Source: Actinomycetota bacterium | Lineage (GTDB): Bacteria; Actinomycetota; Actinomycetes; Nanopelagicales; Nanopelagicaceae | DNA: 64,000 nucleotides | Assembly: GCA_027728065.1 (NCBI GenBank) | Contig: JAQBVO010000002.1 | Span: 62,001-126,000 of the forward strand | Direction: 5' to 3' | Shown here: piece after piece, positions 20,678 through 31,548 of the stretch | How positions within the stretch are numbered: the stretch's first letter is position 1 | How the letters are laid out: each line of letters opens with the position of its first letter | Notes under the pieces: generated by a model | Databases searched by the model: none | The model's input: the letters and a program-made list of their open reading frames with translations, nothing else | What the model was told of the DNA's origin: nothing | Position numbers and translations under genes: made by a program

Positions 20678-20683
20678 TAGACT
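20678..20683 (+). promoter_or_regulatory. -10-like TAGACT for leaderless pcrA
   Basis: TAGACT lies 7 bases before the first of two adjacent ATGs (20691). The -10 of the divergent PIG-L gene is only one base away, so the two promoters are back to back. The spacing favours ATG 20691 over 20694. Confidence 0.5.
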
Positions 20684-20690
20684 TGCGCAC

Positions 20691-22925
20691 ATGATGAGTA
20701 CCGAGAATTTACTTTTCGAACTCAACCCCGCACAAAAGGTGGCCGTTACACATACGGGTGGCGCGCTATTAGTAGTAGCTGGTGCTGGATCTGGAAAAAC
20801 TCGCGTTCTCACCCGGCGTATTGCCTATTTAATGTCGGCGCGCAAAGTCGCCCCGTATCAAATACTCGCCATCACATTTACAAATAAAGCCGCTGGAGAG
20901 ATGAAAGCGCGCGTTGGCGAACTCGTCGGCCCGATTGCGCAATCTATGTGGGTATCTACCTTCCACTCGGCCTGCGTGCGGATTTTGCGACAAGAGGCGA
21001 TGCGTTTAGGTTATAGCAACTCTTTTTCGATCTATGACTCAGCAGATTCACTTCGCTTAGTAACGGTTGTTGCCAAAGAACTCAACTTAGATTCAAAACG
21101 TTATCCAGCCCGTCAGTTTCAAGCGATGATTTCAAATGCAAAGAACGAACTTATGGGGCCTCAGGATTATATTAACGCTTCAAGTAATCATTTTGAACAG
21201 GTCGTGGGTGATGTCTATAGCCTCTATCAACAACGATTAACGCGGGCAAACGCGATGGATTTTGATGATTTAATTCTTAAGAGCGTTGAACTCCTTCAAC
21301 GCTTTCCCGAAGCCAAAGCCCGCTATCGATCTCGCTTTAGCCATGTACTTGTCGATGAGTACCAAGATACAAACCATGCCCAGTACGTTCTTGTTAAAGA
21401 GTTAGTTGGTACTATCGGTGAGGTTTTGCCACCAGCAGAGCTATGTGTCGTTGGTGATGCCGATCAATCTATCTACGGCTTTCGCGGGGCAACAATTCGC
21501 AATATCTTGCAGTTCGAACTCGATTATCCCAACGCAACGACCGTTCTTTTAGAGCAAAACTATCGATCGACCCAGAATATTCTCAGCGCAGCCAACGCGG
21601 TAATTACTAAGAACGAGGGGCGCAAAGAGAAAAACCTATGGACCGATTCAGGTTCGGGCGCGCTACTAACCGGTTATGTTGCTGAAAATGAACATGATGA
21701 AGCCAGGTTTATCGCCGAAGAGATTGGTGCGCTTGCACGAGCTGGAAAAACAGAGCCGGGCGAAACCGCGATTTTTTACCGCACAAACGCCCAATCTCGC
21801 GTCTTTGAAGAGGTATTTATGCGCAGTGCGCTGCCATATAAAGTCGTTGGCGGAGTGCGCTTTTATGAGCGCCGCGAGGTGAGAGATCTACTGGCCTACC
21901 TACGGGTCTTGGCTAATCTGGAGGATGAGATTTCACTTCGCCGAATCATCAATGTACCTAAGCGTGGCATCGGTGATACCTCACTTGACTGCGTTGATCT
22001 CTTTGCGCGAGAGCAAGGGATATCTTTTTGGGCCGCGCTACTGCGTGCCTCAGAGGTTGCTGGGTTAGCCAATCGAGCAGCGGTTGCAATAGCAGAGTTC
22101 ACATCGATGATGAGTGCGCTCTATGTATTAGTTGAGGCAAAGACACGACCATCTCTTATCGTAGAGGCAGCGCTGGAACAATCTGGTCTGTTAAAAGAGT
22201 TAGCTGATAGCAGCGATCCGCAAGATGAAGTTCGAGTAGAAAACTTAAAAGAGCTCGTAGCGGTTTCTATGGAGTATGAAGAGCGGGATTTCGAGGAGCT
22301 GCTTGAGGATGAAGAGATTTCACTGGCTGGATTCTTAGAAAAGGTCTCTCTCGTCGCCGATGCCGATCAGATTCCTGATGGCGAAAATCATGGTGGGGTC
22401 GTAACGATGATGACGCTTCATACCGCTAAGGGTCTTGAGTTTCCGACTGTCTTTTTAACTGGCATGGAAGATGGAATCTTTCCGCACTCGCGCACTTTAG
22501 GTGAAAAAGAGGAGCTAGAAGAGGAGCGCCGACTTGCATATGTGGGCCTGACTCGGGCTCGCAAGCATCTATATATTTCTCGCGCGCAGTATCGCTCGAC
22601 ATGGGGTGCACCAAATTACAATCCGCCATCTCGATTTTTAGATGAGATTCCAGAAGAGGTCATCCAGTGGCGTAATGAATCATCAACATCGGTATCACCC
22701 TCACTACTGAAGAGATCGCGGACTACACCACCACCACGGGCTACTGGCAAGAAGATCACAACGATCAATCTGAACGTGGGAGAGCGTGTATCACATGACA
22801 CATTTGGTCTAGGCACCGTTATCGCCATAGCCGGGGATGGAGATAAGGCTGAGGCCACGATTGAATTTGGAGAGTACGGGCAAAAGCGATTACTGCTGCG
22901 CTATGCACCCGTTGAGAAGCTCTAG
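20691..22925 (+). CDS. pcrA: ATP-dependent DNA helicase PcrA/UvrD
   Basis: This is a superfamily 1A 3'-5' helicase used in nucleotide excision repair and removal of RecA or RNA polymerase from DNA. The Q motif is LNPAQKVAV. Walker A VAGAGSGKTRVL is near residue 30, Walker B VDEYQDTNHAQY near 222, motif III GDADQSIYGFRGA near 256, and motif V/VI TLHTAKGLEFPTVF with VGLTRARKHLY near 595-630. The last 45 residues form the Tudor-like RNA polymerase-binding tail (GERVSHDTFGLGTV). Length 744 is usual. Confidence 0.96.
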   Translation: MMSTENLLFELNPAQKVAVTHTGGALLVVAGAGSGKTRVLTRRIAYLMSARKVAPYQILAITFTNKAAGEMKARVGELVGPIAQSMWVSTFHSACVRILRQEAMRLGYSNSFSIYDSADSLRLVTVVAKELNLDSKRYPARQFQAMISNAKNELMGPQDYINASSNHFEQVVGDVYSLYQQRLTRANAMDFDDLILKSVELLQRFPEAKARYRSRFSHVLVDEYQDTNHAQYVLVKELVGTIGEVLPPAELCVVGDADQSIYGFRGATIRNILQFELDYPNATTVLLEQNYRSTQNILSAANAVITKNEGRKEKNLWTDSGSGALLTGYVAENEHDEARFIAEEIGALARAGKTEPGETAIFYRTNAQSRVFEEVFMRSALPYKVVGGVRFYERREVRDLLAYLRVLANLEDEISLRRIINVPKRGIGDTSLDCVDLFAREQGISFWAALLRASEVAGLANRAAVAIAEFTSMMSALYVLVEAKTRPSLIVEAALEQSGLLKELADSSDPQDEVRVENLKELVAVSMEYEERDFEELLEDEEISLAGFLEKVSLVADADQIPDGENHGGVVTMMTLHTAKGLEFPTVFLTGMEDGIFPHSRTLGEKEELEEERRLAYVGLTRARKHLYISRAQYRSTWGAPNYNPPSRFLDEIPEEVIQWRNESSTSVSPSLLKRSRTTPPPRATGKKITTINLNVGERVSHDTFGLGTVIAIAGDGDKAEATIEFGEYGQKRLLLRYAPVEKL

Positions 22926-22956
22926 GATTGCCACCTAATCACGTTGTGGAGTAGCA

Positions 22957-24120
22957 GTGGATCTCTTTGAATATCAGGCCCGAGAGTTGTTTGAAAAGCA
23001 TGGCGTACCTGTTTTAGCGGCAGAGATTGCAACAACGCTAGATGAGGCCGAGGCCGCGGCGAAAAAAATCGGTGGGAAAGTAGTTGTTAAGGCACAAGTA
23101 AAAGTTGGCGGTCGCGGAAAGGCTGGCGGTGTAAAGCTAGCCGAAGACGCTGTCGATGCCCGCGAAAAAGCCAGTGCAATTCTTGGGATGGATATAAAGG
23201 GTCACACTGTTCGTACGGTAATGATTGCCGCAGCCGCACCTATCGAATCCGAGTACTACTTATCGATTCTCCTTGATCGCTCTAACCGAAATTTTCTCGT
23301 CATGGCATCGGTCTCAGGCGGAATGGATATCGAGGAGGTTGCACATACCGCTCCAGAGAAATTAGTAAAGATTCCAGTATCGGCCGTTGATGGAATTAAT
23401 GCGCTAAAGGCCAGAGAGATCGTTGCCGCAGCAAAGTTTCCAGAAGATGTTGCCGAACAAGTCGCGCAAACCTTATTGCGACTCTGGGAGGTTTTCCAAT
23501 CAGAGGATGCAACTTTAGTTGAAGTTAATCCACTTATTAAGAGTAAAGAGGGTAAAATAATCGCCCTCGATGGAAAGATTACTATCGATGACAACGCCCT
23601 CTTCCGCCAACCAGATCACAGCGCACTCGTAGATCACGCCTCGACAAACGCCCTAGAGGCAGCGGCGAAGGAGAGGGATTTAAACTATGTAAAATTAGAT
23701 GGTCAGGTTGGAATCATTGGCAATGGTGCAGGTTTGGTCATGAGTACTCTGGATGTTGTTGCCGACGCAGGCAAAAAATATGGTGGAGTGCAACCAGCTA
23801 ACTTTTTAGATATCGGTGGAGGTGCATCGGCGCAGGTAATGGCCGATGGGCTCTCAATTATTCTTGGCGACAGTGATGTCAAAAGCGTATTTGTTAATGT
23901 ATTTGGCGGTATTACTTCCTGCGACGCTGTTGCAACTGGAATTGTCCAAGCCCTAGAACTTCTAGGTTCTAAGGCCACTAAACCTATCGTTGTGCGCTTA
24001 GAGGGCAATAACGTTGTTCAGGGCCGAGAAATCTTGGCTAAGGCGGCTCATCGCCTTGTCGAACAGGTCGAGACAATGGATGGAGCGGCAGATCGTGCTG
24101 CTCAGTTGGCGGCGAAGTAA
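22957..24120 (+). CDS. sucC: succinyl-CoA synthetase beta subunit
   Basis: SucC is the ATP-grasp, nucleotide-binding subunit of the TCA-cycle enzyme that interconverts succinyl-CoA and succinate with substrate-level phosphorylation. It starts [20 protein letters not shown] and carries [16 protein letters not shown] (about 45-60), EVNPL near 190 and the C-terminal NIFGGIT-like [12 protein letters not shown]. Length 387 is normal. The GTG has GTGGAG about 8 bases upstream. The sucD ATG directly follows its stop. Confidence 0.97.
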   Translation: MDLFEYQARELFEKHGVPVLAAEIATTLDEAEAAAKKIGGKVVVKAQVKVGGRGKAGGVKLAEDAVDAREKASAILGMDIKGHTVRTVMIAAAAPIESEYYLSILLDRSNRNFLVMASVSGGMDIEEVAHTAPEKLVKIPVSAVDGINALKAREIVAAAKFPEDVAEQVAQTLLRLWEVFQSEDATLVEVNPLIKSKEGKIIALDGKITIDDNALFRQPDHSALVDHASTNALEAAAKERDLNYVKLDGQVGIIGNGAGLVMSTLDVVADAGKKYGGVQPANFLDIGGGASAQVMADGLSIILGDSDVKSVFVNVFGGITSCDAVATGIVQALELLGSKATKPIVVRLEGNNVVQGREILAKAAHRLVEQVETMDGAADRAAQLAAK

Positions 24121-25002
24121 ATGGCTATCTTTCTCAATGAAGAGTCAATTCTCATCGTCCAAGGAATGACGGGATCTGAAGGCACAAAGCACACTCGCCG
24201 TATGTTGGCCTCTGGCACAAAGATTCTCGGTGGAGTAACTCCGGGCAAAGGGGGACAGCTCGTCGATATCGATGGCCACCAACTCCCAGTTTTTAACACG
24301 GTCGCTGAGGCGATGAGTGCGACGGGGGCAAATACCTCTGTGGTTTTTGTTCCACCCAAGTTTGCAAAAGCTGCCGTAATCGATGCAATCGATGCGTTGA
24401 TGCCACTGGTAGTAGTTATTACCGAAGGTATTCCAGTACATGATGCTGCAAGTTTTTATGCATACTCAGTAAGCAAAGGGACTACACGAATTATCGGTCC
24501 TAACTGCCCAGGATTGATTAGTCCAGGAAAATCTAATGTTGGAATTATCCCGGCAAATATTACGGGTGCTGGTCCGATTGGATTGGTCTCAAAGTCTGGA
24601 ACGCTTACTTATCAGATGATGTATGAGCTGCGCGAGATTGGTTTTACTACGGCAGTTGGAATCGGTGGAGATCCAGTAATCGGAACCACGCACATCGACG
24701 CTCTGCGTGCATTCCAAGATGATCCAGAGACAACTGCAATTGTCATGATTGGTGAAATCGGTGGAGATGCCGAAGAGCGTGCAGCTGCATTTATTGTGCA
24801 GTATGTAACAAAACCAGTCATTGCTTATGTCGCAGGATTTACCGCACCTGAAGGCAAGACGATGGGCCACGCTGGTGCAATCGTCTCAGGCTCATCAGGT
24901 ACGGCGCAGGCAAAGAAAGATGCTCTCGAGGCTGCTGGTGTACAAGTGGGTCAAACTCCCAGTGAAACTGCGCAGTTATTGCGCGATATTTTAGGGCGCT
25001 AG
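24121..25002 (+). CDS. sucD: succinyl-CoA synthetase alpha subunit
   Basis: SucD is the CoA-binding subunit that carries the phosphohistidine intermediate. The N-terminal MAIFLNEES and [15 protein letters not shown], the ITEGIPVHD stretch and the phosphorylated His in [13 protein letters not shown] (about residue 243) are clear. Length 293 is normal. It is contiguous with sucC and 5 bases from the next gene, so sucC-sucD-DUF6350-purN-purH appear to be one transcript. Confidence 0.97.
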   Translation: MAIFLNEESILIVQGMTGSEGTKHTRRMLASGTKILGGVTPGKGGQLVDIDGHQLPVFNTVAEAMSATGANTSVVFVPPKFAKAAVIDAIDALMPLVVVITEGIPVHDAASFYAYSVSKGTTRIIGPNCPGLISPGKSNVGIIPANITGAGPIGLVSKSGTLTYQMMYELREIGFTTAVGIGGDPVIGTTHIDALRAFQDDPETTAIVMIGEIGGDAEERAAAFIVQYVTKPVIAYVAGFTAPEGKTMGHAGAIVSGSSGTAQAKKDALEAAGVQVGQTPSETAQLLRDILGR

Positions 25003-25007
25003 CGACA

Positions 25008-26084
25008 ATGTTCGGGCGCGTACTTGGGGTCACATTGACCCAAGTGCTGCGCAGTGTTGCAACGATTCTGCTCCCAACATCCTTTATCGCTCTGCTGGCC
25101 TGGGCAACAGCTGGAAGTGCAACGGGAAACACGGGAGATCCACTGCGCGCAGCGTTATGGCTCTGGCTTGGCGCGCATCAGATTCCATTTTCCCTTGTAC
25201 TGCCACCGACCGCGGCCGTTGGTCTTTTATCCTACCTACCGCTGGGTGCACTCATCTTTCCAATACTTGCTATTCGAAGCGCCCTGGCGCGGGTTATCGA
25301 TCGCCTCGATGGTGATACTTCGCTCTTACCACTGGCGCGTATTTTATTCGCGGTTTTATATACAACTCTTGGAACGCTCCTAGCCTTCTTTAGTGCATCG
25401 GATGCGGTAAAACCAATCTGGTACCTAGCTCCAGTTTTTTTACTACCTATTACTTTTATCTGCGCCGCCACCGTGGGTCGCAGATTAGTTTTCGGTCAGG
25501 CAATCCTCTACAGCACAAGAATCATGGCCTTACTACTAGGCATCTCTTCTTTAATCTTTGGAGTATCCCTCTTTGTCAATCTCTCACGAGTTAAAGATCT
25601 CACCATAGTTCTAGAGCCTGGAATCTTTGGCGGTCTCCTGCTCTTAATTCTAAATATTCTCTATATTCCAAATGCAGTCGTTGCAACTCTTGGATACTTT
25701 TCAGGTACGGGCTTTGCAATCGGCTCAGATTCAATAGTCTCTGCCTTGAGTTTTGACCTGGATAAGATCCCTGCCTTTCCACTCCTTGGAGCACTGCCAA
25801 CGGGTACGTGGCTACCTGCACTCTTCGGTATCGCAGTAGTTATCTTCTCAGGCGCGCTCTTAGCGAGTTGGACAGTTGCACTGAGTACGCGCGTTCTTAT
25901 TCAATCCCTGGTTGCATCAATATTTATCATCGCAGCAGTTGGATATGCCGGCAGCGGGAGGTTAATTACCGATTCAATGTCGGCCATGGGTGTTTCACCC
26001 TGGAAGTTCACGCTCAGCTTAGGAAGTGAGTTGATAATCGGTGCTTTATTGGCCACCTATATCCCCCGCATTGGAAGGCGTTAA
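25008..26084 (+). CDS. polytopic membrane protein, DUF6350/PerM-like
   Basis: This 358-residue protein is almost entirely hydrophobic, with about eight to ten membrane helices and no catalytic motif. Its identity rests mainly on position. In Actinobacteria a DUF6350 protein, called PerM in mycobacteria and linked there to cell division under stress, lies between sucD and purN, exactly as here. The stop overlaps the purN ATG by one base (TAATG). Sequence alone would allow only 'membrane protein'. Confidence 0.7.
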   Translation: MFGRVLGVTLTQVLRSVATILLPTSFIALLAWATAGSATGNTGDPLRAALWLWLGAHQIPFSLVLPPTAAVGLLSYLPLGALIFPILAIRSALARVIDRLDGDTSLLPLARILFAVLYTTLGTLLAFFSASDAVKPIWYLAPVFLLPITFICAATVGRRLVFGQAILYSTRIMALLLGISSLIFGVSLFVNLSRVKDLTIVLEPGIFGGLLLLILNILYIPNAVVATLGYFSGTGFAIGSDSIVSALSFDLDKIPAFPLLGALPTGTWLPALFGIAVVIFSGALLASWTVALSTRVLIQSLVASIFIIAAVGYAGSGRLITDSMSAMGVSPWKFTLSLGSELIIGALLATYIPRIGRR

Positions 26085-26647
26085 TGGCTTATCGCGTTGT
26101 TATTTTGGCATCGGGAGCCGGGAGTTTAACGCAGGCGATTATCGATGCGCAGGATTTAGATATTGAAATCGTAGCCATCATTAGCGATCAAAGCCAAGCC
26201 CAGGTTTTAGATCGGGCGCGCACAGCTCGAATTCACTGCCAGATTGTTGCCTTAGAAAACTCACGTGAGCGATGGAATAGAGAGATTATAGAAATAGTTG
26301 CCGGGTACAGACCAGATTTAGTTGTCAGTGCAGGTTTCATGCGCATCTTGCCAGCTGAGTTTGTAGAGCGATTTCCAACAATCAATTGCCATCCATCCCT
26401 GTTGCCTGATTTTCCAGGGGCTCATGCCGTCGGTGATGCCCTTGCCGCCGGCGTAGGCATTACAGGGACAACAGTGCACTGGGTAGATGCTGGCGTTGAT
26501 AGCGGCCCAATCATTACTCAGATGCAGGTTCCAGTGCTTGCAGGTGATGACAAAGCGGTTCTGCATGAGAGGATTAAGAAAGTAGAACGAGGTCTCATCG
26601 TTGCGACCATTGCCTTAATTCTTCCAACTCTGGAGCGCCATGTCTGA
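26084..26647 (+). CDS. purN: phosphoribosylglycinamide formyltransferase PurN
   Basis: PurN transfers a formyl group from 10-formyltetrahydrofolate to GAR, the third step of purine synthesis. The N-terminal [14 protein letters not shown] is the phosphate-binding loop. The catalytic region shows AGFMRILP, the [12 protein letters not shown] motif with the active His near residue 104, and the Asp in [11 protein letters not shown] near 141. Length 187 is normal. It overlaps purH by 8 bases. Confidence 0.96.
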   Translation: MAYRVVILASGAGSLTQAIIDAQDLDIEIVAIISDQSQAQVLDRARTARIHCQIVALENSRERWNREIIEIVAGYRPDLVVSAGFMRILPAEFVERFPTINCHPSLLPDFPGAHAVGDALAAGVGITGTTVHWVDAGVDSGPIITQMQVPVLAGDDKAVLHERIKKVERGLIVATIALILPTLERHV

Positions 26648-28175
26648 TCGCAAATCTATCCGCCGCGCATTAGTAAGCGTCTATGACAAGAGCCGCTTGC
26701 TCGAAATTGGAGAGCTTTTAAGTGATGCTGGGGTTGAAATTCTATCGACAGGTTCAACTGCGACGCAGTTAGCTGCAGCCGGAGTGAGCCTAACGCAGGT
26801 AGACACTTACACGGGTTTTCCAGAGATTATGGATGGACGGGTTAAGACACTTCACCCCCGGATACATGCAGGGATATTGGCCGATCACAATAACCCTGAT
26901 CACATGGCAACAATGGCCAACTTAGATATCGCTCCATTTGATTTAGTAATTATTAATCTCTATCCCTTTGCCGCAACTATTGCATCGGGTGCAGATTTTG
27001 CCGAGTGCATCGAACAAATCGATATCGGTGGTCCATCGATGCTGCGCGGTGCGGGGAAAAATCACGGCTCCGTTGCAGTTATCAGCAATATAACCCAGTA
27101 CGATGATTTAATTACTGCGATTAACGATGGCGGATTTACTTTGGCTCAGCGGCGCAGGTTGGCACTGGAAGCTTTTAGAACAACTGCCGAATACGATTTA
27201 GCGATTGCAACCTGGCTTGCTCAAGGCGATGAACTACCTGAGTGGTTTGGCCAAATTTGGCGGCGTGAAAGCGCGCTTCGATACGGTGAAAACCCTCATC
27301 AAAAGGCGGCGATTTATTCAACCGGCTCGGTTGGAATCGTTGGTGCAGTTCAACTACATGGCAAAGAGATGTCATTTAATAACTACACCGATGCCGATGC
27401 CGCTTGGCGCAGCGCACATGACCACAGCGATCCATGCGTGGCAGTAATTAAACATGCAAATCCATGCGGCATAGCCATCGCTGCAGATATTGCCACTGCA
27501 CACTTAAGAGCACACGAGTGTGATCCAGTATCGGCCTTTGGTGGAGTTGTTGCCGCTAATCGCCAAGTCAGCGTTGCAATGGCTAAAGCTTTATCGCAGA
27601 TCTTTACCGAAGTTGTTATCGCCCCTAGTTATGAAGTTGGCGCAGTTGAAATCCTTGCTAAGAAAGCATCGATTCGAATTCTTCAATGTGATGGAGTAAA
27701 TATTTCACCTCTGGAGATGCGCCCAGTCTCTGGTGGAGTTTTATTGCAGGAGATGGATTTAATCGATGCCCCTGCAGACTCTCCCATGCAGTGGAAACAA
27801 GTCAGTGGCGGATCTGTCGATGCGCAAACCATGAAAGAGCTTGAGTTCGCTTGGAGATCTGTGCGCGCGGTTAAAAGCAATGCAATTTTGTTGAGTAGCA
27901 ATGGTGCATCGGTTGGAATTGGAATGGGTCAAGTAAACCGTGTTGACTCTGCACGCTTGGCCGTGAGACGTGCAGGTGATCGTGTTAAGGGATCGGTTGC
28001 TGCTAGCGATGCGTTTTTCCCATTTGCAGATGGATTACAGATTCTGCTCGATGCAGGCGTGCTCGCCATTGTTCAACCCGGTGGAAGTGTGTGTGATGAA
28101 GAGGTAATCGCTGCCGCCCAAGCTGCCGGTGTTGCGATGTTTTTCACAGGAATACGGCATTTCTCACACGCGTAA
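26640..28175 (+). CDS. purH: bifunctional AICAR transformylase/IMP cyclohydrolase PurH
   Basis: PurH performs the last two purine steps, formylating AICAR and closing the ring to IMP. The N-terminal cyclohydrolase domain (to about residue 195) contains [20 protein letters not shown] and [10 protein letters not shown]. The transformylase domain has [19 protein letters not shown] with the catalytic Lys-His, and ends with [10 protein letters not shown]. Length 511 is normal. It overlaps purN and feeds IMP to guaB in the same window. Confidence 0.97.
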   Translation: MSDRKSIRRALVSVYDKSRLLEIGELLSDAGVEILSTGSTATQLAAAGVSLTQVDTYTGFPEIMDGRVKTLHPRIHAGILADHNNPDHMATMANLDIAPFDLVIINLYPFAATIASGADFAECIEQIDIGGPSMLRGAGKNHGSVAVISNITQYDDLITAINDGGFTLAQRRRLALEAFRTTAEYDLAIATWLAQGDELPEWFGQIWRRESALRYGENPHQKAAIYSTGSVGIVGAVQLHGKEMSFNNYTDADAAWRSAHDHSDPCVAVIKHANPCGIAIAADIATAHLRAHECDPVSAFGGVVAANRQVSVAMAKALSQIFTEVVIAPSYEVGAVEILAKKASIRILQCDGVNISPLEMRPVSGGVLLQEMDLIDAPADSPMQWKQVSGGSVDAQTMKELEFAWRSVRAVKSNAILLSSNGASVGIGMGQVNRVDSARLAVRRAGDRVKGSVAASDAFFPFADGLQILLDAGVLAIVQPGGSVCDEEVIAAAQAAGVAMFFTGIRHFSHA

Positions 28176-28183
28176 GGCTGCAA

Positions 28184-28189
28184 TAGGAT
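28184..28189 (+). promoter_or_regulatory. -10-like TAGGAT for leaderless folD
   Basis: TAGGAT lies exactly 7 bases before the ATG at 28197 and overlaps the alternative ATG at 28188. It therefore supports the downstream start. Confidence 0.5.
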
Positions 28190-28196
28190 GGCGCAT

Positions 28197-29036
28197 ATGA
28201 GCGCAGAGATATTAGATGGCAAGGCGTTAGCGGCAACGATTAAATCGCAATTGGCAAGCCGGGTTCTTGAACTTAAATCTCGCGGAATTACACCAGGTCT
28301 TGGAACGGTCTTAGTTGGCGATGACCCACGTTCACACTCATACGTTGGTGGAAAGCATCGCGACTGTGATGAAGTCGGCGTTAACTCTATTCGTGTTGAT
28401 CTACCTAGCGATGCAACGCAGGCCGATGTTTTAGCGGCCATCGCCGATCTGAACGCATCACCTGAGTGCACGGGCTATATCGTGCAGTTGCCATTACCTA
28501 ATGGGATAGATACCCAACGAGTATTAGAGGCTATTGATCCATCTAAAGATGCCGATGGCTTACATCCGATGAACTTGGGCCGTTTAGTCTCAGGCTATGG
28601 AGCACCTTTGCCATGTACTCCACATGGAATCGTTGAACTCCTTAGCCATTATGGAGTGAGCACTCAAGGCGCTGAAGTAACTATTATCGGCCGTGGATTA
28701 ACCGTGGGACGCCCGCTTGGTTTATTACTCACACGAAAAACCGAGAATGCAACGGTAACGCTGACTCATACCGGTACGAAGGATTTATTAACCCATACAA
28801 AGAGAGCTGACATCATTGTTGCAGCGATCGGTCAGGCACATTTTCTTACGGCAGATATGATCAAAGCCGGCGCAGTCGTTATCGATGTTGGTATTTCACG
28901 TACCGACAAAGGCTTACTAGGAGATGTATCTCCATCTGTCATGGATGTTGCATCATGGGTTGCTCCAATGCCTGGTGGAGTAGGACCAATGACCCGCGCG
29001 ATGTTAGTAAAGAATGTAGTTGATGCATGCAGCTAA
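28197..29036 (+). CDS. folD: bifunctional methylenetetrahydrofolate dehydrogenase/cyclohydrolase FolD
   Basis: FolD interconverts 5,10-methylene-, methenyl- and 10-formyl-tetrahydrofolate, supplying the formyl donor to PurN and PurH just upstream. Signatures are [22 protein letters not shown] (first residues only given as a hallmark), the PLPNGID substrate loop, the NADP-binding [13 protein letters not shown] near residue 165, and [12 protein letters not shown] at the end. ATG 28197 is chosen over 28188 because of the -10-like TAGGAT 7 bases upstream. It overlaps the next gene by 10 bases. Confidence 0.95.
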   Translation: MSAEILDGKALAATIKSQLASRVLELKSRGITPGLGTVLVGDDPRSHSYVGGKHRDCDEVGVNSIRVDLPSDATQADVLAAIADLNASPECTGYIVQLPLPNGIDTQRVLEAIDPSKDADGLHPMNLGRLVSGYGAPLPCTPHGIVELLSHYGVSTQGAEVTIIGRGLTVGRPLGLLLTRKTENATVTLTHTGTKDLLTHTKRADIIVAAIGQAHFLTADMIKAGAVVIDVGISRTDKGLLGDVSPSVMDVASWVAPMPGGVGPMTRAMLVKNVVDACS

Positions 29037-29254
29037 CAGATCGCTTGTTAGGCATCGTCAGTAGCGTTTCGATTCTTATCGGCATTGGCTTAGGCATGGG
29101 TGGGTTAGTGCGAGGTGGGTCGATTTTTATCGCAGTTGGCACAGTGGGTGTAGCTCTCAAAGCACGCAACTCTCGTAAGTTTGAGTTTTATCTACCCCTT
29201 GTTATCGCAATCGCCCTTTTTGCTCTGGCAGTTGCACTTCCTCGTGGGCGGTAG
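29027..29254 (+). CDS. small membrane protein, DUF3017-like
   Basis: This 75-residue protein has two hydrophobic segments (about 8-40 and 54-71) separated by a basic loop RNSRKFEF. It overlaps the folD end by 10 bases. In many Actinobacteria a DUF3017 protein of this size follows folD and precedes mdh, so I place it there by size and synteny. No function is visible. Confidence 0.7.
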   Translation: MQLTDRLLGIVSSVSILIGIGLGMGGLVRGGSIFIAVGTVGVALKARNSRKFEFYLPLVIAIALFALAVALPRGR

Positions 29255-29296
29255 AGTTGCGGTAGTGCTTTATCGGGTAGGAACAAGGAGTAGGCC

Positions 29297-30247
29297 ATGA
29301 GCGCAAAAGTCACCGTAGTCGGTGCAGGTTTTTATGGTTCCACAACGGCCCTTCGATTAGCGCAGTACGATATTTTTGACACGGTAGTTCTTACCGATAT
29401 TCTCGAAGGTAGGCCCGAAGGTCTAGCTCTTGATATGAATCAATCGCGCCCCATCGAAGGCTTTGAAACAACAATAATCGGTGCGACAACTACGCCCGAG
29501 GGCGCTGGCTATGAAGCAACGGCTAACTCCGATGTTGTTGTGATAACTGCAGGCCTGCCACGCAAACCTGGCATGAGCCGAATGGATTTGATCGGTATCA
29601 ACGCTGGAATCGTTCGTGGCGTTGCACACAATATTGCAAAGCACTCTCCTAATGCCGTAATCATCGTGGTTTCAAATCCACTCGATGAGATGACCTCTCT
29701 TGCTCAGATTGCAACGGGCTTTCCAAAAACCCGTGTCATGGGTCAGGCTGGCATGTTAGATACGGCCCGCTTTACAAACTTTGTTGCCGAGAAACTAGGA
29801 ACGACAGTTGGGGCAGTTAAGACTCTGACCCTAGGTTCACATGGAGAGACGATGGTCCCAGTGCCTTCGCGTTGTAGCGTTAACGGCAAGGCCTTAAGTG
29901 AGCTTTTATCCCAGGCCGAAATCGATGAACTTATAGAGCGCACACGCAATGGAGGCGCCGAAGTTGTCGCGCTCCTTAAAACGGGCTCTGCCTATTACGC
30001 ACCATCGGCTGCAGCTGCCCGCATGGCAAAGGCGGTTATTGAAGACTCTGGTGCGATTATGCCGGTCTGTGCATGGGTAGATGGTGAGTATGGAATTAGT
30101 GGCGTGTATTTAGGTGTTGAAGCTGAGATCGGTCGTGGCGGAGTTAAGAAAGTCATTGAAAGCGCGTTGACCGAAAGCGAAGTTGCAGCCCTTAAGGGCG
30201 CAGCCGAAGCTGTCCGTGCAAAACAGGCAGATGTTCTAACACTCTAA
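29297..30247 (+). CDS. mdh: malate dehydrogenase, LDH-like type
   Basis: Mdh oxidises malate to oxaloacetate with NAD+. The Rossmann GAGFYGS lies near residue 9. The substrate loop ITAGLPRKPGMSR holds the malate-specific Arg pair, followed by VVSNPLDEMT, GQAGMLDTARF and the catalytic His in LGSHGETMVP near residue 176. Length 316 and the loop place it in the LDH-like malate dehydrogenase branch. An AAGGAG lies 9 bases before the ATG. It is followed after 15 bases by icd. Confidence 0.95.
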   Translation: MSAKVTVVGAGFYGSTTALRLAQYDIFDTVVLTDILEGRPEGLALDMNQSRPIEGFETTIIGATTTPEGAGYEATANSDVVVITAGLPRKPGMSRMDLIGINAGIVRGVAHNIAKHSPNAVIIVVSNPLDEMTSLAQIATGFPKTRVMGQAGMLDTARFTNFVAEKLGTTVGAVKTLTLGSHGETMVPVPSRCSVNGKALSELLSQAEIDELIERTRNGGAEVVALLKTGSAYYAPSAAAARMAKAVIEDSGAIMPVCAWVDGEYGISGVYLGVEAEIGRGGVKKVIESALTESEVAALKGAAEAVRAKQADVLTL

Positions 30248-30262
30248 GAGGGAGTTCAACCT

Positions 30263-31477
30263 ATGGTCAAGATTAAAGTAGAGGGAACGGTCGTCGAACT
30301 CGATGGCGATGAGATGACTCGTATTATCTGGCAGTTCATTAAGGAGTCATTAATTCTTCCTTATCTCGAGGTGAATCTAGATTATTACGACTTAGGTATG
30401 GAAAACCGCGATGCAACCGATGATCAGGTAACTATTGATAGCGCCCGTGCGATTCAAACCCATGGCGTTGGTATCAAGTGCGCAACGATTACACCAGATG
30501 AGGCCCGCGTTGAGGAGTTTGGCCTTAAAAAGATGTGGAAATCTCCCAATGGAACGGTGCGAAATATCTTGGGCGGGGTTATTTTTCGTGAACCAATCAT
30601 TATTAGCAATGTGCCACGTTTAGTTCCACATTGGACGAAGCCGATTGTGATTGGTCGTCATGCATTTGGCGATCAGTACCGCGCAACAGATTTCTTAGTG
30701 CCAAGTGCCGGTAAGTTAACGATGACATTTGAGCCTAAGGATGGTTCAAAACCAATTGAATATAACATCTTTGATTTCCCATCATCAGGTATCGCTCTGG
30801 GTATGTACAACATGGATGATTCAATCCGCGACTTTGCACGTGCATCACTAAACTACGGACTCAACCGCAAGTACCCAGTTTATCTCTCAACGAAGAACAC
30901 AATCCTGAAGGCCTACGATGGCCGTTTTAAAGATATCTTTGAAGAGATTTTCCAAGCAGAATTTAAGGCCGCCTTTGATGCCGCAGGAATCTGGTATGAG
31001 CACCGCTTAATCGATGACATGGTTGCAATCTCACTTCGTATGGAGGGTGGATACGTCTGGGCCTGTAAGAACTACGACGGCGATGTTCAATCCGATACCG
31101 TGGCCCAAGGCTATGGCTCACTTGGTCTGATGACATCGGTTCTGATGACACCCGATGGAAAGATTGTTGAGTCAGAGGCCGCGCATGGCACAGTTACGCG
31201 CCACTATCGCGATCACCAAAAAGGTAAAGCGACCTCTACAAATCCAATCGCATCGATCTTTGCATGGACGCGTGGCCTTGCACATCGTGCAAAGCTCGAT
31301 AACAACCCAGAGCTTGCAGCTTTCTGTGCAACTCTTGAACGAGTATGTATTGAGACCGTGGAACAGGGCAAAATGACTAAGGATTTAGCCCTACTTATTT
31401 CAAAGCAAGCGCCTTGGCAAACGACCCAAGAGTTCTTGGCATCTATCGATGCCAATCTCAAAAAGGCGATGGCCTAA
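30263..31477 (+). CDS. icd: isocitrate dehydrogenase (NADP+), homodimeric type II
   Basis: Icd converts isocitrate to 2-oxoglutarate and CO2, yielding NADPH. The 404-residue protein follows the eukaryote-like dimeric family: [14 protein letters not shown], the substrate-binding [14 protein letters not shown] near residue 93, [18 protein letters not shown] near 127, IDDMVA near 250 and an NADP-binding [10 protein letters not shown] near 307. GAGGGAG precedes the ATG. It follows mdh, so two TCA enzymes are co-transcribed, and it ends in a strong terminator. Confidence 0.97.
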   Translation: MVKIKVEGTVVELDGDEMTRIIWQFIKESLILPYLEVNLDYYDLGMENRDATDDQVTIDSARAIQTHGVGIKCATITPDEARVEEFGLKKMWKSPNGTVRNILGGVIFREPIIISNVPRLVPHWTKPIVIGRHAFGDQYRATDFLVPSAGKLTMTFEPKDGSKPIEYNIFDFPSSGIALGMYNMDDSIRDFARASLNYGLNRKYPVYLSTKNTILKAYDGRFKDIFEEIFQAEFKAAFDAAGIWYEHRLIDDMVAISLRMEGGYVWACKNYDGDVQSDTVAQGYGSLGLMTSVLMTPDGKIVESEAAHGTVTRHYRDHQKGKATSTNPIASIFAWTRGLAHRAKLDNNPELAAFCATLERVCIETVEQGKMTKDLALLISKQAPWQTTQEFLASIDANLKKAMA

Positions 31478-31501
31478 GCCTGTCAATAGAGATTTAGCGT
31501 A

Positions 31502-31538
31502 AAAAACCCCGCGAATGGATATGGTCCGCGGGGTTTTT
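31502..31538. terminator. bidirectional intrinsic terminator between icd and the msmK-like gene
   Basis: AAAAACCCCGCG pairs with CGCGGGGTTTTT around a 13-base loop. The T-run serves icd on the plus strand and the complementary run serves the convergent ATPase gene. Confidence 0.92.
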
Positions 31539-31548
31539 AACAAAGAGA